Shown one piece after another: positions 34,384-43,383 of a DNA stretch of 64,000 nt; position 1 is the first letter of the stretch; the number at the start of each line of letters is the position of its first letter. Position numbers and translations under genes: made by a program. The stretch is from the NCBI RefSeq assembly GCF_000092185.1, contig NC_014160.1:310001-374000 (forward strand), in the 5' to 3' direction. The notes beneath the pieces were generated by a model, which was given only the letters and a program-made list of their open reading frames with translations, ran no database searches and was not told the origin of the DNA. Origin of the DNA: Thermosphaera aggregans DSM 11486 (GTDB lineage Archaea > Thermoproteota > Thermoprotei_A > Sulfolobales > Desulfurococcaceae).

Positions 34384-35127
34384 TTATTCTTCCAAGCTGG
34401 TTTTCAGAATAATATTTAATTTTAAGTCGTAGTTTTCTCTTAGTAATGGAAGATCGTTTTTGATGGTTTCAGCGAATTCCTCTTCTAGACACCTCCCAAA
34501 TATGCCTTTCTTCTTCAAAGCTATGAGAATCGTTAAGTCATCTCCAACAATCTCGTAAACGAGGTCCACAATCCTGCAACCATAGGCTTCGGCAGTCTCG
34601 TTGGCTATTTGACGAAATTCCCGCTTGAACCGCTGAAGCTTCTCAGGATCCAGCTCGATGGTCTTCGAAGGAAAAGTCGTAGCCTGAGGTTTTTCCGCAG
34701 ATTTCACAGATGGGGCAGGTTGCTCAGTCTTCTCTTTTTGAACCTCCACAGCTTCCTTCTCTTCTCTCACTTCAAAGACTCTGAGTGTCGTGTTAGGCTG
34801 GGAGAGAATATTCATCAATATATCTAGTGATTTCTCCCCCACAATCCGCTCTCCTGTATAAGATTCTACGAAAAGAATAGACGAAACTTTACCGTTTTCT
34901 ACCAGTACAGATATGCGACCGTTCTCAACGTTCCCCGTCAAAAGATAGGTGCCTTTGTTGTGCTTGATTAAAAACTCCTTAAAACTTTGTAAATTTCCTG
35001 GTAAAGACTCGACGTACTTGGCTTTCAACAATAATTGAGCCTCGAAAATCACGTCACCAAGCATGTGAAGTCTGTCCTTTTCAACCGGAATATCCCCGGT
35101 AGCCAACTGACACTCCTCTAAAACCAA
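34384..35127 (-). CDS. Unknown archaeal protein convergent with the secretion ATPase
   Basis: The protein has 247 residues from TTG at 35127. The TTG at 35106, six bases after a strong GAGGAG site, is the better start and gives 240 residues. Three parts are visible. An N-terminal domain (about 25-125) has pattern GTYLLTGNVENGRISVLVENGKV, which resembles archaeal DUF2226-type domains. A Glu/Lys/Pro-rich linker follows (125-165). A C-terminal alpha/beta domain (165-247) contains a conserved-looking GCRIVDLVYEIVGDD. I cannot name a function. It sits beside the pilus ATPase and could be a regulator of it, but the strand is opposite. Confidence 0.65.
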   Translation of the reverse strand: MVLEECQLATGDIPVEKDRLHMLGDVIFEAQLLLKAKYVESLPGNLQSFKEFLIKHNKGTYLLTGNVENGRISVLVENGKVSSILFVESYTGERIVGEKSLDILMNILSQPNTTLRVFEVREEKEAVEVQKEKTEQPAPSVKSAEKPQATTFPSKTIELDPEKLQRFKREFRQIANETAEAYGCRIVDLVYEIVGDDLTILIALKKKGIFGRCLEEEFAETIKNDLPLLRENYDLKLNIILKTSLEE

Positions 35128-35194
35128 CCTAAATAGTTTAAACCATATATAAAATACTCTGGGAAATTATTAAATACTCTATGGCTGAATTGCC

Positions 35195-36166
35195 ATGAAA
35201 AATTTGCTAATAACGCATACAGATATGGATGGCGTAGCGGCAGCCGGCTTGTACTTGTACGCTACAGGTATTTCAGAGTACAAAGTAATCTACACAGAAC
35301 CCTATTTAATGAACGAGGTGCTTAGAAGAGTTGTTGTAAATCCGCCGGAGAGAATAGCGGTGTTTGACATTGGGGTCAACCCGGGTGTTTTCAGCCAGGT
35401 TTTAGAGGCCATATCAAGCTTAAGCGCTAAAAAAGTAGAGATTGAATGGTTTGACCATCACGTGTGGGATAGAGAATGGGTAGAAAGTATGAGACGGTAT
35501 GAAGTTAAACTGCATGTAGATAGGGAAACTTGCGGCGTCGGTGTTGTTGCTAAGCATGCTTTTATCAAGAGGTCCAATGTCCCGCCAGATTTCCTGGAAA
35601 ACCTTGTTAATGGTGTTTGCGGGGGAGACTTGTGGAGATTCGACCACTGGCTTTCACCATTCTACATAAGGCTTGTGAGGAGGAAGGATCCTGTTTCCTG
35701 GAAAAATGTTGTGGTTAAAACTATTTCAAGCGGTGTTTACTGGGACAGGGCGTTTGAGGAAAAAGTTCTAGAAGAGTTTGAGAAAGAATTGGAAGAGTTG
35801 AGCGAGTTATCGAAAAACATGGATTTCGAAGTGTTCGAGGCCAACGGGTTTAAGATTGGGGTTGTTCACGTTAGGGAAGATGTTGAAAACAGCTTTCTCG
35901 CCTCCCTGGTTTTGTCAAGGGTTGGGCTGGATGTGGCTGTAATAGTGTCTCGTGACGGCAAGTTAAGCTTGAGGAGCAGGAATGTAAACGTTAGAGATCT
36001 CGCGGTCGCACTCAATGGCGGCGGCCATTTGAAAGCCTCGGGGGCAAAGATTCAAATACCATTAACCGTTAAAGTGTTGACGGCTTTTTCCCGAAAGTTT
36101 CTCATAGAATACGTTGCAGACTTGATAAAGGAAAACGCATCCTATCTGAAACGACTTAGAGATTAA
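35195..36166 (+). CDS. DHH/DHHA1 family phosphoesterase
   Basis: This 323-residue protein has the DHH motifs in order: THTDMDGVAAAGL (Asp10, Asp12), VFDIGV, and WFDHHVWDREW. A C-terminal DHHA1 domain with GGGHLKASGA follows. Family members are nanoRNases, cyclic-dinucleotide phosphodiesterases or RecJ-like exonucleases that use Mn2+. The short length and absence of extra domains fit a nucleotide/short-oligonucleotide phosphodiesterase more than a full RecJ. An A/T box lies about 25-30 bp before the ATG. It is transcribed alone and is convergent with the DUF429 gene 2 bp away. Confidence 0.87.
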   Translation: MKNLLITHTDMDGVAAAGLYLYATGISEYKVIYTEPYLMNEVLRRVVVNPPERIAVFDIGVNPGVFSQVLEAISSLSAKKVEIEWFDHHVWDREWVESMRRYEVKLHVDRETCGVGVVAKHAFIKRSNVPPDFLENLVNGVCGGDLWRFDHWLSPFYIRLVRRKDPVSWKNVVVKTISSGVYWDRAFEEKVLEEFEKELEELSELSKNMDFEVFEANGFKIGVVHVREDVENSFLASLVLSRVGLDVAVIVSRDGKLSLRSRNVNVRDLAVALNGGGHLKASGAKIQIPLTVKVLTAFSRKFLIEYVADLIKENASYLKRLRD

Positions 36167-36167
36167 C

Positions 36168-36713
36168 CTAACACACCGTTGGGAGCAAGTGTACTTCTCC
36201 GTCAGCTTCTTTAAAAATCACTGATGTTCCGTGATAATAATGATAAGAAACTATTGATGAGATTAAAGCATCAATGAGATGTTTATTCCTAAGGGTTGGG
36301 GTTACCTGTTTAAAACCGAAGGACTGGAATAGATTAATGTGAGAACTACACCTACTTGATTTTAAAGCACTAGTAGGATGTGTTTCAATCACTGCGACAT
36401 TTCTGCTTTCTAAAATCTTCTTAAGCACTTGCGCTCTCTCAGCTAGCTCACGCATATATGTGAGAGTTGTAGGGAGGATTCTGAAACCCGCCTTCAGCAA
36501 TGACCTGTCAACTTGCCTGAACGGCTTTCCGGTGGAAGTTAAGGGTGCATCAATAGCTACTATAATCGGCTTGTAGAGGATAATTCTAGAAGCTATTTCA
36601 TCATCGCTAAACACTAGTGTCAAGTCTACTATTTCTTTAAATGAATTTATCACTGCTAAACCGGAGGGATTGGATTCTTTGGCTGAGAGATCGAGCCCTG
36701 CAAAATTCACCAT
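36168..36713 (-). CDS. DUF429 family protein
   Basis: A 181-residue protein with the DUF429 features FAGLDLSAKE near the start and IVAIDAPL in the middle, an RNase H-like nucleotide-fold pattern with acidic residues that could bind metal. Family members have no proven function. Its first codons overlap the end of the geranylgeranyl-reductase-like gene by 7 bp, so the two are co-transcribed. Confidence 0.8.
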   Translation of the reverse strand: MVNFAGLDLSAKESNPSGLAVINSFKEIVDLTLVFSDDEIASRIILYKPIIVAIDAPLTSTGKPFRQVDRSLLKAGFRILPTTLTYMRELAERAQVLKKILESRNVAVIETHPTSALKSSRCSSHINLFQSFGFKQVTPTLRNKHLIDALISSIVSYHYYHGTSVIFKEADGEVHLLPTVC

Positions 36714-38077
36714 TTAACTTTTTGCCCTCTATCAAAACCTATTGTTCTCGCGTATTCTTCCACAATGTTTTCAACAAGACTCATCCACTTGGGCAATTCT
36801 TCGGGTGATTTAGGATACTCTGTTGAATGAAGACTTATCAATCGATTCATATAGCTTCTCATTATTCTCAACTGGTTTAGGAGACTTGGTTTTCCCAGCA
36901 ACTTTATCATTGCGCTAACAGTGTGAAGTATTTTCTCCCCGAGCTCTCCTTTGACGCCTAAATCGTAAACGGAGGAACCGTCAACAATCTTATTCTTCAG
37001 TATCCATTCAAAATCATCGTTGCTCAATTTTTGAAGATACATTCTTAAAATATCGAGCCCAGCCTGCTTAGCACCATAAGCCTGCATGTATTTAATGTTC
37101 GCCTCCCAGACCTTCTTCTCATCAACCCCACCGGCTTCTAGACCGTTGCCAATATATGTGGAGACGATGTACGCGGCTTCGAGGCTGGATCCGATCCCGC
37201 CCCCATGTACAGGGTTGACAGTGTAGGCGGCATCCCCTACGACGCCAACGTTCCTCCATACGAGTGTTGGAAGAGGTCTTCTCGTCGGCACAATTCCTCC
37301 TCCAGCATGGATTAAATCGCCTCTGAAACGGGGTTTCAGGTATTTTTCGTAGTTATGTCTTGGATTGTAAACCCCGTTCCAAACAACACCCAGCCCAATG
37401 TTTAAAACAACCCGATCATCAGACTTGGGGAACAACCACCAATATCCTCCAGGAGCGACCTCCGCGTTCAAATAAATTAGTGCATACTTAGAGTCCTCTT
37501 CTGGCATAGGGTTAACACTCCTAATAACTTCTCTGTACGCAATGTTGAAGTCCGTTGTGAATGGTTTATCAGAAATCGGCCATGTATCGGGGAGTTTTGA
37601 CCTTAGGGCAGGGCGGGCGCCACTCGCATCTATGAAAGCATTAGCCTTGAGCTCGACCACTGGGCCGTTGACCTTTTTAACTCTTACCTCTTCGACCATA
37701 TCGTTTTTGATGATAACGTCTGTGAGAACATAGGAATCGTAAAGTTCTACCCTCTTCTTCAGTGCTTCCTCTAGAAGCCATTGTCCGAACCTAACCCTGT
37801 TCACGCTGACTCCTTCCCCGGGAACGATCAAGCCGTGTTTTTCGCTAGGGCTGTAAATCTTCACTCCCCGGTATTTGTAATCAATTACCTTACTAGGGAT
37901 TTCCAAGCTTATCTTCTCAAAGTGGTGAATGCCTATCGCGTCTCCACAGGTTTTATCACCTATTTTTTCAGCAGGCTTGCTCTCCACAACAGCAACCTTA
38001 AAACCCTTCGAGGCTAGGACAATCGCGGACTCTAATCCGGCTACTCCCGCTCCCACAATTACAACGTCGTATTTCAA
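36707..38077 (-). CDS. Geranylgeranyl reductase family FAD-dependent oxidoreductase
   Basis: The 456-residue flavoprotein has the FAD-binding start VIVGAGVAGLESA, the KTCGDAIG segment characteristic of geranylgeranyl reductases and a second FAD motif GVVGDAAYTVNPVHGGG. In archaea this family saturates the isoprenoid chains of membrane lipids at the inner membrane face. Length matches archaeal GGR. It is the first gene of a pair with DUF429. A second, shorter family member lies at 43380-44489. Confidence 0.9.
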   Translation of the reverse strand: MKYDVVIVGAGVAGLESAIVLASKGFKVAVVESKPAEKIGDKTCGDAIGIHHFEKISLEIPSKVIDYKYRGVKIYSPSEKHGLIVPGEGVSVNRVRFGQWLLEEALKKRVELYDSYVLTDVIIKNDMVEEVRVKKVNGPVVELKANAFIDASGARPALRSKLPDTWPISDKPFTTDFNIAYREVIRSVNPMPEEDSKYALIYLNAEVAPGGYWWLFPKSDDRVVLNIGLGVVWNGVYNPRHNYEKYLKPRFRGDLIHAGGGIVPTRRPLPTLVWRNVGVVGDAAYTVNPVHGGGIGSSLEAAYIVSTYIGNGLEAGGVDEKKVWEANIKYMQAYGAKQAGLDILRMYLQKLSNDDFEWILKNKIVDGSSVYDLGVKGELGEKILHTVSAMIKLLGKPSLLNQLRIMRSYMNRLISLHSTEYPKSPEELPKWMSLVENIVEEYARTIGFDRGQKVKW

Positions 38078-38133
38078 GACAAATCCCTATTACTCACTAA
38101 TCATGTGTTTCGATTAAAAACCTGCTTTATCGT

Positions 38134-39672
38134 TTATGGGAGAGTTTTCAACAACATTCCTTCAACGATTATGGGCTGGGTTTGCGAGAGCAGGTTGACA
38201 GCAGTCTCAAGCCTTGAGGCGCTGTTACTGTAGAGAGTTATCAACGGATCTCCCTTATTCACCCTGTAACCGACCTTTGCGTGAAGATAAACCCCGGCTC
38301 CTTTATCATATGGAGCTCCGCAAGCCCTTGCAAGAGTTGTTATCGCAGCATTATCTAGGTGGGTTACAGCTCCTTCAAGAGGAGATTTTAGAGTGTAAGA
38401 GTGTTTCCCTATGGGGATTTCCTCCGGTTTAACATTAGGGTCTCCGCCTTGAGCCTCTATAATTTCCTTAAACTTCTCATAGGCTTTCCCTGAAAGGAAA
38501 ATCTCTCTGGCAACCTCTTCACCGCTTCCGGCTGGAACCCTCCCGCTTAACTCTAAGACGAGCCCTGCTAGTAGTAAAGCTTTGTCCACTAAACTACGAC
38601 TTCCCTTACCCGTGATTAACGCGGATAAGGCTTCTCTAGCCTCCAAGGCTGGACCGGTTGTTAAACCTATTGGTTGACCACCGTAAGTTATTGCTACTTT
38701 AAGAGCAATGTTCATTTTACTCGCCTGCCTTATGAATATGCCAGCCATCTCGTCAGCTTTAGACACCTCCTGTACTTTTGCACCCCTCCCAGCGGGGATA
38801 TCTATAACTAGTCTCTCGATGCCCATTGCAAGCTTTTTAGAGAGTATGCTAGCTACCATTTGATAAATAGGATCAATTGCTAGGCGTCTCTCAATGTTTA
38901 CGAAAATATCGTCAGCAGGTGCTAGGTTAAGCTTTCCGCCCCACGCTAAAACCCCTTTCGTCTTTTTAACAATATCCTTTATCTCGTCAATCGTCAAGTC
39001 AACTCTTGCTAATACTTCAACAGTGTCCGCTGTTCCTGCAGGACTCGTTATCGCCCTGCTACTTGTCTTCGGGATCAATAGTCCTGATGCCGCAACGATG
39101 GGAACAGTTATAAGGGCTACTTTACTATTACCTGGTACGCCACCAACGCTGTGAACATCATTAGCGGGCTCTTCGAAAACAATTCTGCTCCCTGTTTCCA
39201 CCATTGCCTTAATCAAGTAAGTTAATTCCTCCTCTGTTGGTTCATAGAACAATTGGCTTACAAGAAACGCTGCGATCTCGGCTTCCCCGTAAACCCCCTC
39301 CACCACATCTTTAACAATTTCTCTGTAATGAGATTCCTCAAGTCTCTCACCTTTCAATCTTTTCTTGAGCGCTGGAAAACTAGGAGGTATGCTTAACGGT
39401 TTAATGCCTACAGCCCCACCTTCTTTCAAGCCTAAGGCGTTTGCCAGCTCATTTGTCACCATTAGTGAACCCTTGTTAACCATGGTCTTGGTTGTCATTA
39501 CTACTCCGGTTTTCTGCTTATCCCCGTGAATGATTAATAGAATGTTGCCTGGAGTTACACCAAGCTCCCGGGCATCGGCCTCGTTTAATACAACTATCGG
39601 TTTTCCAAAATTAAGATCTAAAACGCTAACACTGTATTCCTTTACACGTTGTTCCAAGCTTCCCACCGTCAT
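38134..39672 (-). CDS. deoA: AMP phosphorylase
   Basis: The 512-residue enzyme has an N-terminal domain of about 85 residues followed by the thymidine-phosphorylase fold (GGVPGNSKVAL, KTSSRAITSPAGTADTVEVL, GRGAKV). The extra N-terminal domain is the mark of archaeal AMP phosphorylase rather than bacterial thymidine phosphorylase. It splits AMP and other NMPs with phosphate to base and ribose 1,5-bisphosphate, the entry of the archaeal NMP pathway leading to type III RubisCO. Neither of the later enzymes is in this window. It has its own TATA box at 39688-39700 and no operon partner. Confidence 0.94.
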   Translation of the reverse strand: MTVGSLEQRVKEYSVSVLDLNFGKPIVVLNEADARELGVTPGNILLIIHGDKQKTGVVMTTKTMVNKGSLMVTNELANALGLKEGGAVGIKPLSIPPSFPALKKRLKGERLEESHYREIVKDVVEGVYGEAEIAAFLVSQLFYEPTEEELTYLIKAMVETGSRIVFEEPANDVHSVGGVPGNSKVALITVPIVAASGLLIPKTSSRAITSPAGTADTVEVLARVDLTIDEIKDIVKKTKGVLAWGGKLNLAPADDIFVNIERRLAIDPIYQMVASILSKKLAMGIERLVIDIPAGRGAKVQEVSKADEMAGIFIRQASKMNIALKVAITYGGQPIGLTTGPALEAREALSALITGKGSRSLVDKALLLAGLVLELSGRVPAGSGEEVAREIFLSGKAYEKFKEIIEAQGGDPNVKPEEIPIGKHSYTLKSPLEGAVTHLDNAAITTLARACGAPYDKGAGVYLHAKVGYRVNKGDPLITLYSNSASRLETAVNLLSQTQPIIVEGMLLKTLP

Positions 39673-39752
39673 GGGCGGAAAGAGTGCTTTTTAAATATAA
39701 TCAACCCGGTTTAAAAACTTCTCTGCACATAATTGCTTCTTAGGATATCAGC
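39673..39752. promoter_or_regulatory. Divergent promoters of AMP phosphorylase and the amidohydrolase
   Basis: On the minus strand a ttatatttaaaaa box (39688-39700) lies 16-28 bp before the AMP phosphorylase ATG. On the plus strand a ggtttaaaaactt box (39709-39721) lies 32-44 bp before the amidohydrolase ATG. Both spacings fit archaeal core promoters with short leaders. Confidence 0.5.
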
Positions 39753-41261
39753 ATGAAGTTAATTGCTTCTGAGCAGGGCATTTACTTATTGTTCAAACCC
39801 TTAGTGAAAACTGAAGCCATTATTGTCCATCAAGATCAAGTAGTTGCTGCAGGAAGTTATGAGAAGCTATCCACTATGCCTGGTATAAACGAGGAAACAG
39901 TTTTTAAGAAACCGCTAGGACCGGGTTTCGTAGACTCGCATTTACATTTAGACTCCCTAGGTTTCGAGGCGCTCACAAAAGAGTTGCATGGTGGAAACAT
40001 CCCATCCATACTTGAGGAGTTAAAACATTACTGTAGGAAAATCGGTGAATGGAAGGTCTCAGGAAGGTTAAACCCCATTTACCTTGAAGAGGGGAGGATG
40101 CCAGTTAGGATCGAGATCGATAAATATTTAGGGAATGACCCGGTCCTCATAGTTCATCAATCGGGACATGTAGGAGTGTTGAACACGTTAGGGGTTGAAA
40201 GAGCCCTAACCATTCTGGGAAATTCAGAAGGGCTTGACGTGGAAACCGGATACATATATGAGTCTAGCCTTTGGAAACTATTGGCACATATTCGATCCCA
40301 GGCTGGTGAAGGAGAATTAGCTGAGGCGTTTTCAAAAGGTTTTGAAATCCTGCAGAATAATGGAGTATCGGCCATCGGATTGGCTGGGATAAGATTAAAA
40401 GAGCTTGAAGCCTTATTAGAGTTCTACAAGCGTGAAAAAGTAGCGGTAAGAACTTACGCGTACGTGCTGGTTGACGAGTTAATCAATAAACGGGAAGAAT
40501 TGCGAAAGGTTTTAAATCAAGAATATCCGCGGAGGCTTAGTGTTAGGGGGATAAAGATCCTAATAGATGGGGCACTGGGGCCGCGGACAGCATTGCTGGG
40601 GAGTGATTACTCTGATGCTCCAGGAGCGAGAGGCGTGTGCAACGTGTCTATGGTCACTATTAAAGAAGCCTTAAAATTCTCCGAGGAGAACGGTCTTCAA
40701 TTAGCAATGCACGCGATAGGCGACGCTGCCTTGGATATAGCGCTTGATGCTTTGAAATCCTCAGCTAATCCGAGAATACACAGGATTGAGCACGCCAGCC
40801 TTGTAAGGGATGATCAGTTGGAACCGATAAAGGCTTTGGAACCAATAATTGTCGTGCAACCAAGGTTCATATTGAGCGATAAGTGGATATTGTCAAGAGT
40901 AGGGCCGGGAAGGATTAGATGGGTTTATAGGTTTAAAACTTTGAGCAGAATAACGACACTAGTTCTATCTACGGACTCTCCCGTAGAACCTGTCGCTCCA
41001 TTTGAAACAATATATGCAGCTATTACAAGAGGCTTGAAGGATGGCATTGAATACGGTTACGACCACTCCAGTGAAGCACTTTCGATACTGGAAGCTTTGG
41101 ATTCGTATACTCGAGGAGGGGCTTACGCTCTAAGAGACGAAAGACTTGGCTGTCTCCTTCCCGGTTGTTACGGGGATATTGTCGAATACTCGGAAGACCC
41201 ATTGAAGGTTAAAAATATTGGGGAGATTAGAAACATAAATGCTAGGCTTGTTTCTTCTTAA
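39753..41261 (+). CDS. Amidohydrolase 3 family metal-dependent hydrolase (YtcJ-like)
   Basis: The 502-residue protein shows the amidohydrolase metal site: GFVDSHLHLDSLG (HxH), AMHAIGDAALD, RIEHAS and a late Asp in STDSPVEP. The segment GIKILIDGALGPRTALL is typical of the YtcJ subgroup. Such enzymes cleave amides, formamides or related C-N bonds with zinc in the cytosol; the exact substrate is not visible. It stands alone on its strand; its last 20 bp overlap the end of a small minus-strand gene (41242-41400). Confidence 0.88.
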   Translation: MKLIASEQGIYLLFKPLVKTEAIIVHQDQVVAAGSYEKLSTMPGINEETVFKKPLGPGFVDSHLHLDSLGFEALTKELHGGNIPSILEELKHYCRKIGEWKVSGRLNPIYLEEGRMPVRIEIDKYLGNDPVLIVHQSGHVGVLNTLGVERALTILGNSEGLDVETGYIYESSLWKLLAHIRSQAGEGELAEAFSKGFEILQNNGVSAIGLAGIRLKELEALLEFYKREKVAVRTYAYVLVDELINKREELRKVLNQEYPRRLSVRGIKILIDGALGPRTALLGSDYSDAPGARGVCNVSMVTIKEALKFSEENGLQLAMHAIGDAALDIALDALKSSANPRIHRIEHASLVRDDQLEPIKALEPIIVVQPRFILSDKWILSRVGPGRIRWVYRFKTLSRITTLVLSTDSPVEPVAPFETIYAAITRGLKDGIEYGYDHSSEALSILEALDSYTRGGAYALRDERLGCLLPGCYGDIVEYSEDPLKVKNIGEIRNINARLVSS

Positions 41262-41400
41262 TCTTACTAGTGGGACTCTTCTCACTTACATCTTTAATGT
41301 TTTCCATTAAATTTTCAACATGTTCTCTAATGCTGGGTTCTAGGTCTTTTAAACCAGTTTCTATGATTTTCTTCTTCCTAGGTTCTCTAGCTATGGACAT
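41242..41400 (-). CDS. Small basic protein of 52 residues
   Basis: An intact 53-codon frame runs from ATG 41400 to TAG 41242, encoding a charged, Lys-rich protein (starts MSIAREPRKKKIIE, ends KIKKKQA). A good archaeal TATA box (TGATTTATAGG on the minus strand) lies 30-40 bp upstream, which suits a leaderless transcript. The overlap with the amidohydrolase is only 20 bp, and the opposite frame in this gap is a shadow. There is no known family. Lysine-rich small proteins may bind nucleic acid, but nothing proves it. The phosphohexomutase gene ends 45 bp upstream on the same strand, so it may also be read through. Confidence 0.6.
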   Translation of the reverse strand: MSIAREPRKKKIIETGLKDLEPSIREHVENLMENIKDVSEKSPTSKIKKKQA

Positions 41401-41429
41401 TGTTGGTCAGAAATATGTACGGCTATCCC

Positions 41430-41438
41430 CCTATAAAT
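41430..41438 (-). promoter_or_regulatory. TATA box of the 52-residue protein gene
   Basis: The minus strand reads gatttatag here, 30-38 bp before the ATG at 41400 and just before the end of the phosphohexomutase gene (stop at 41446). It matches the archaeal TATA consensus well and is the main support for the small gene. Confidence 0.5.
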
Positions 41439-41445
41439 CAGTTTC

Positions 41446-42849
41446 TCATCCATAAGTTATTTCAACCACTCTACCACCCATTTTATTAACAATCTCAGCG
41501 AGTTTTTTCTCAATCTTCATGAGCATTTCTTCAAGCCTCTTCTTGTTTAAAGCTTCAGCGTAAACCCTGATTTTCGGCTCTGTCCCGCTTTTTCTTATAA
41601 GTACCCATGACCCATCCGCATACTCCAGCCTAGTCCCATCAATTGTTATAATGTTTTCTGGATCGCCTAGGAGACTCTTCATTTCTTCTATTAGTGAATT
41701 ATAAATGTTTTCCCGAATGTCGGGCGGGGATATTATGTAGCTCCTCCTCTCCCAAGGATAATCAGGAATATTCTCTATTTCAAGTAGCTTCGAAATTCTT
41801 GTAACTTTCTCCCTTATCAAGGCATTTGTGAGAATAGCCACTTGGAGTATGCCGTCAACCCATGGCCCCCATGAAGTATAGATGAGTTTCCAGGGTTCTC
41901 CAGCCATGACAACTTGCGATGTGCCAACCTCCTTCATTCTTTCATGGGTCTTACCTAACACATACCTTTCAACAACTCCCCCCTCTCTTTCAACTACCTC
42001 GTCTAGCGCCCTACCGGTGTCTATAGACACAACGACTCTGCCCTTCTTATCCTCTAAAGCTTTTTTCGCGAAAAACGCCAGAATTCTATCCTGTTTCACA
42101 AACCCGTCAACAGGGTCTATCACGGCCAGCCTGTCAGCATCGCCGTCGTGGGCAAAGATCGCGGATGGACTTACTCCTCGAAACATAGTAGCATATTCTT
42201 CCAGGACATCTTTCCTCGGTTCCGGCGTTCTAAACGGGAAAAACCCGTCCGGATTACAATTAATAGTGAGAGGTCTTCCACCGAGGTTTCTGATAATTCT
42301 AGGTGATACATCGTGTGAAGCGCCATTAGCGCAGTCTATTATGAACGTCTTAACGTCCCTGCTTGGACTTGAACCTACGAAGCTGATCAAGTCCTCCACG
42401 TATTCTTCTACTACGGCTTTCCAATGGTCGGCTTTTCCTACTAAATGCCAATCAACGGGTTTCAGCTCACTCCATATATTGCTTTCTATTTCAGACTCCT
42501 CCTTCCTTGTGAACTCATATCCTTCCTTATCGTAAAACTTAAACCCGTTGTATTCGGGGGGATTATGACTCGCAGTCACGCTAACGCCTACTCCTTTGTA
42601 TTTCCTGGCTGAGTAGGCTGCTAAAGGGGTTGGTGCCACGCCTATTATTCGCGTGTTTCCCCCGGAAGCCATAACTCCTGCTGTGAACGCATATGTTAGT
42701 AATTGACTTGTGGTTCTCGTATCATGCACTATGAAGAAATCCTTCCCATATCCTAGTGAACCCACGGTCAACCCTAACTTGTAGGCGAGTATACCGTCAA
42801 GTTCCATCGGGTATTGTAATCTTATTCCTGCAGTGCCAAACAGTTTCAT
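41446..42849 (-). CDS. Phosphohexomutase (phosphomannomutase/phosphoglucomutase family)
   Basis: The 467-residue enzyme has the phosphoserine loop VTASHNPPEYNG with Ser94, the metal loop DGDADRLAV and the C-terminal phosphate-binding loop (RKSGTEPKIRV). The family interconverts hexose 1- and 6-phosphates; in archaea one protein often serves mannose, glucose and glucosamine phosphates. It is transcribed alone from the gap shared with the AdoMetDC-family gene. Confidence 0.93.
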   Translation of the reverse strand: MKLFGTAGIRLQYPMELDGILAYKLGLTVGSLGYGKDFFIVHDTRTTSQLLTYAFTAGVMASGGNTRIIGVAPTPLAAYSARKYKGVGVSVTASHNPPEYNGFKFYDKEGYEFTRKEESEIESNIWSELKPVDWHLVGKADHWKAVVEEYVEDLISFVGSSPSRDVKTFIIDCANGASHDVSPRIIRNLGGRPLTINCNPDGFFPFRTPEPRKDVLEEYATMFRGVSPSAIFAHDGDADRLAVIDPVDGFVKQDRILAFFAKKALEDKKGRVVVSIDTGRALDEVVEREGGVVERYVLGKTHERMKEVGTSQVVMAGEPWKLIYTSWGPWVDGILQVAILTNALIREKVTRISKLLEIENIPDYPWERRSYIISPPDIRENIYNSLIEEMKSLLGDPENIITIDGTRLEYADGSWVLIRKSGTEPKIRVYAEALNKKRLEEMLMKIEKKLAEIVNKMGGRVVEITYG

Positions 42850-42966
42850 ATTTGTTTCACAAAACTAAAATACTGTTCATGGGGGATAAAACTATGAACT
42901 TTCTAGAAACACGTGGTAATCCCCCGGGGTGAAATATGATCATTCCTCTCACGAGGGGGAGGGGTA

Positions 42967-42979
42967 ATATTTATAAAGA
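42967..42979 (+). promoter_or_regulatory. TATA box of the AdoMetDC-family gene
   Basis: The bases atatttataaaga lie about 42-54 bp before the ATG at 43021 and predict a start near 43000. This leaves a leader of about 20 nt that holds the strong ribosome site AGGGGGGAA. Confidence 0.5.
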
Positions 42980-43020
42980 ATCAAGGGTTAATTTTTCATA
43001 GAAAGAGAAGGGGGGAATTT

Positions 43021-43383
43021 ATGCTTACTTTGAAGAAAGTTATAGGTAAGCATGTTTACGGCGAGGCCTATCAGTGCGACCCAGCAATACTCAGCGATGA
43101 GAAGGCTTTAGAGAAGATTGTAAGGAACGCGGCTGTTGAAGGCAATCTAACACTCCTAGACGTAAAAGCATGGAAAATAAATCCTGGGGTTAGCATTGTG
43201 GGAATAATATTGGAAAGCCATATATCAATACACACGTGGCCTGAGTACGAATTTGCCACCATAGACGTGTACACTTGTGGTTCAACATCAGATCCTATTA
43301 AGGCTTTTAAATATATTATTAAAGAATTGAAAGCTAAAAAGTATTCAATGAAGGTATCCTCCAGGGATTATGAGGAAATGTGA
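43021..43383 (+). CDS. speH: S-adenosylmethionine decarboxylase family proenzyme (AdoMetDC or arginine decarboxylase)
   Basis: The 120-residue prokaryotic-type proenzyme has the self-cleavage site Glu65-Ser66 in [12 protein letters not shown], which gives a pyruvoyl group on Ser66, with catalytic His71 and Cys86. Such enzymes make decarboxylated AdoMet, the aminopropyl donor for spermidine. In crenarchaea a close paralogue has become an arginine decarboxylase that makes agmatine; the motifs seen do not separate the two. A spermidine synthase gene lies at 60446-61300. The ATG has the strong ribosome site AGGGGGGAA and a TATA box. The stop overlaps the next gene by 4 bp. Confidence 0.9.
   Translation: MLTLKKVIGKHVYGEAYQCDPAILSDEKALEKIVRNAAVEGNLTLLDVKAWKINPGVSIVGIILESHISIHTWPEYEFATIDVYTCGSTSDPIKAFKYIIKELKAKKYSMKVSSRDYEEM

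Noticed and set aside
41270-41455. Plus-strand 61-residue frame between the amidohydrolase and the phosphohexomutase
   Set aside because: It is the antisense shadow of the small 52-residue gene, which has the better promoter and composition.
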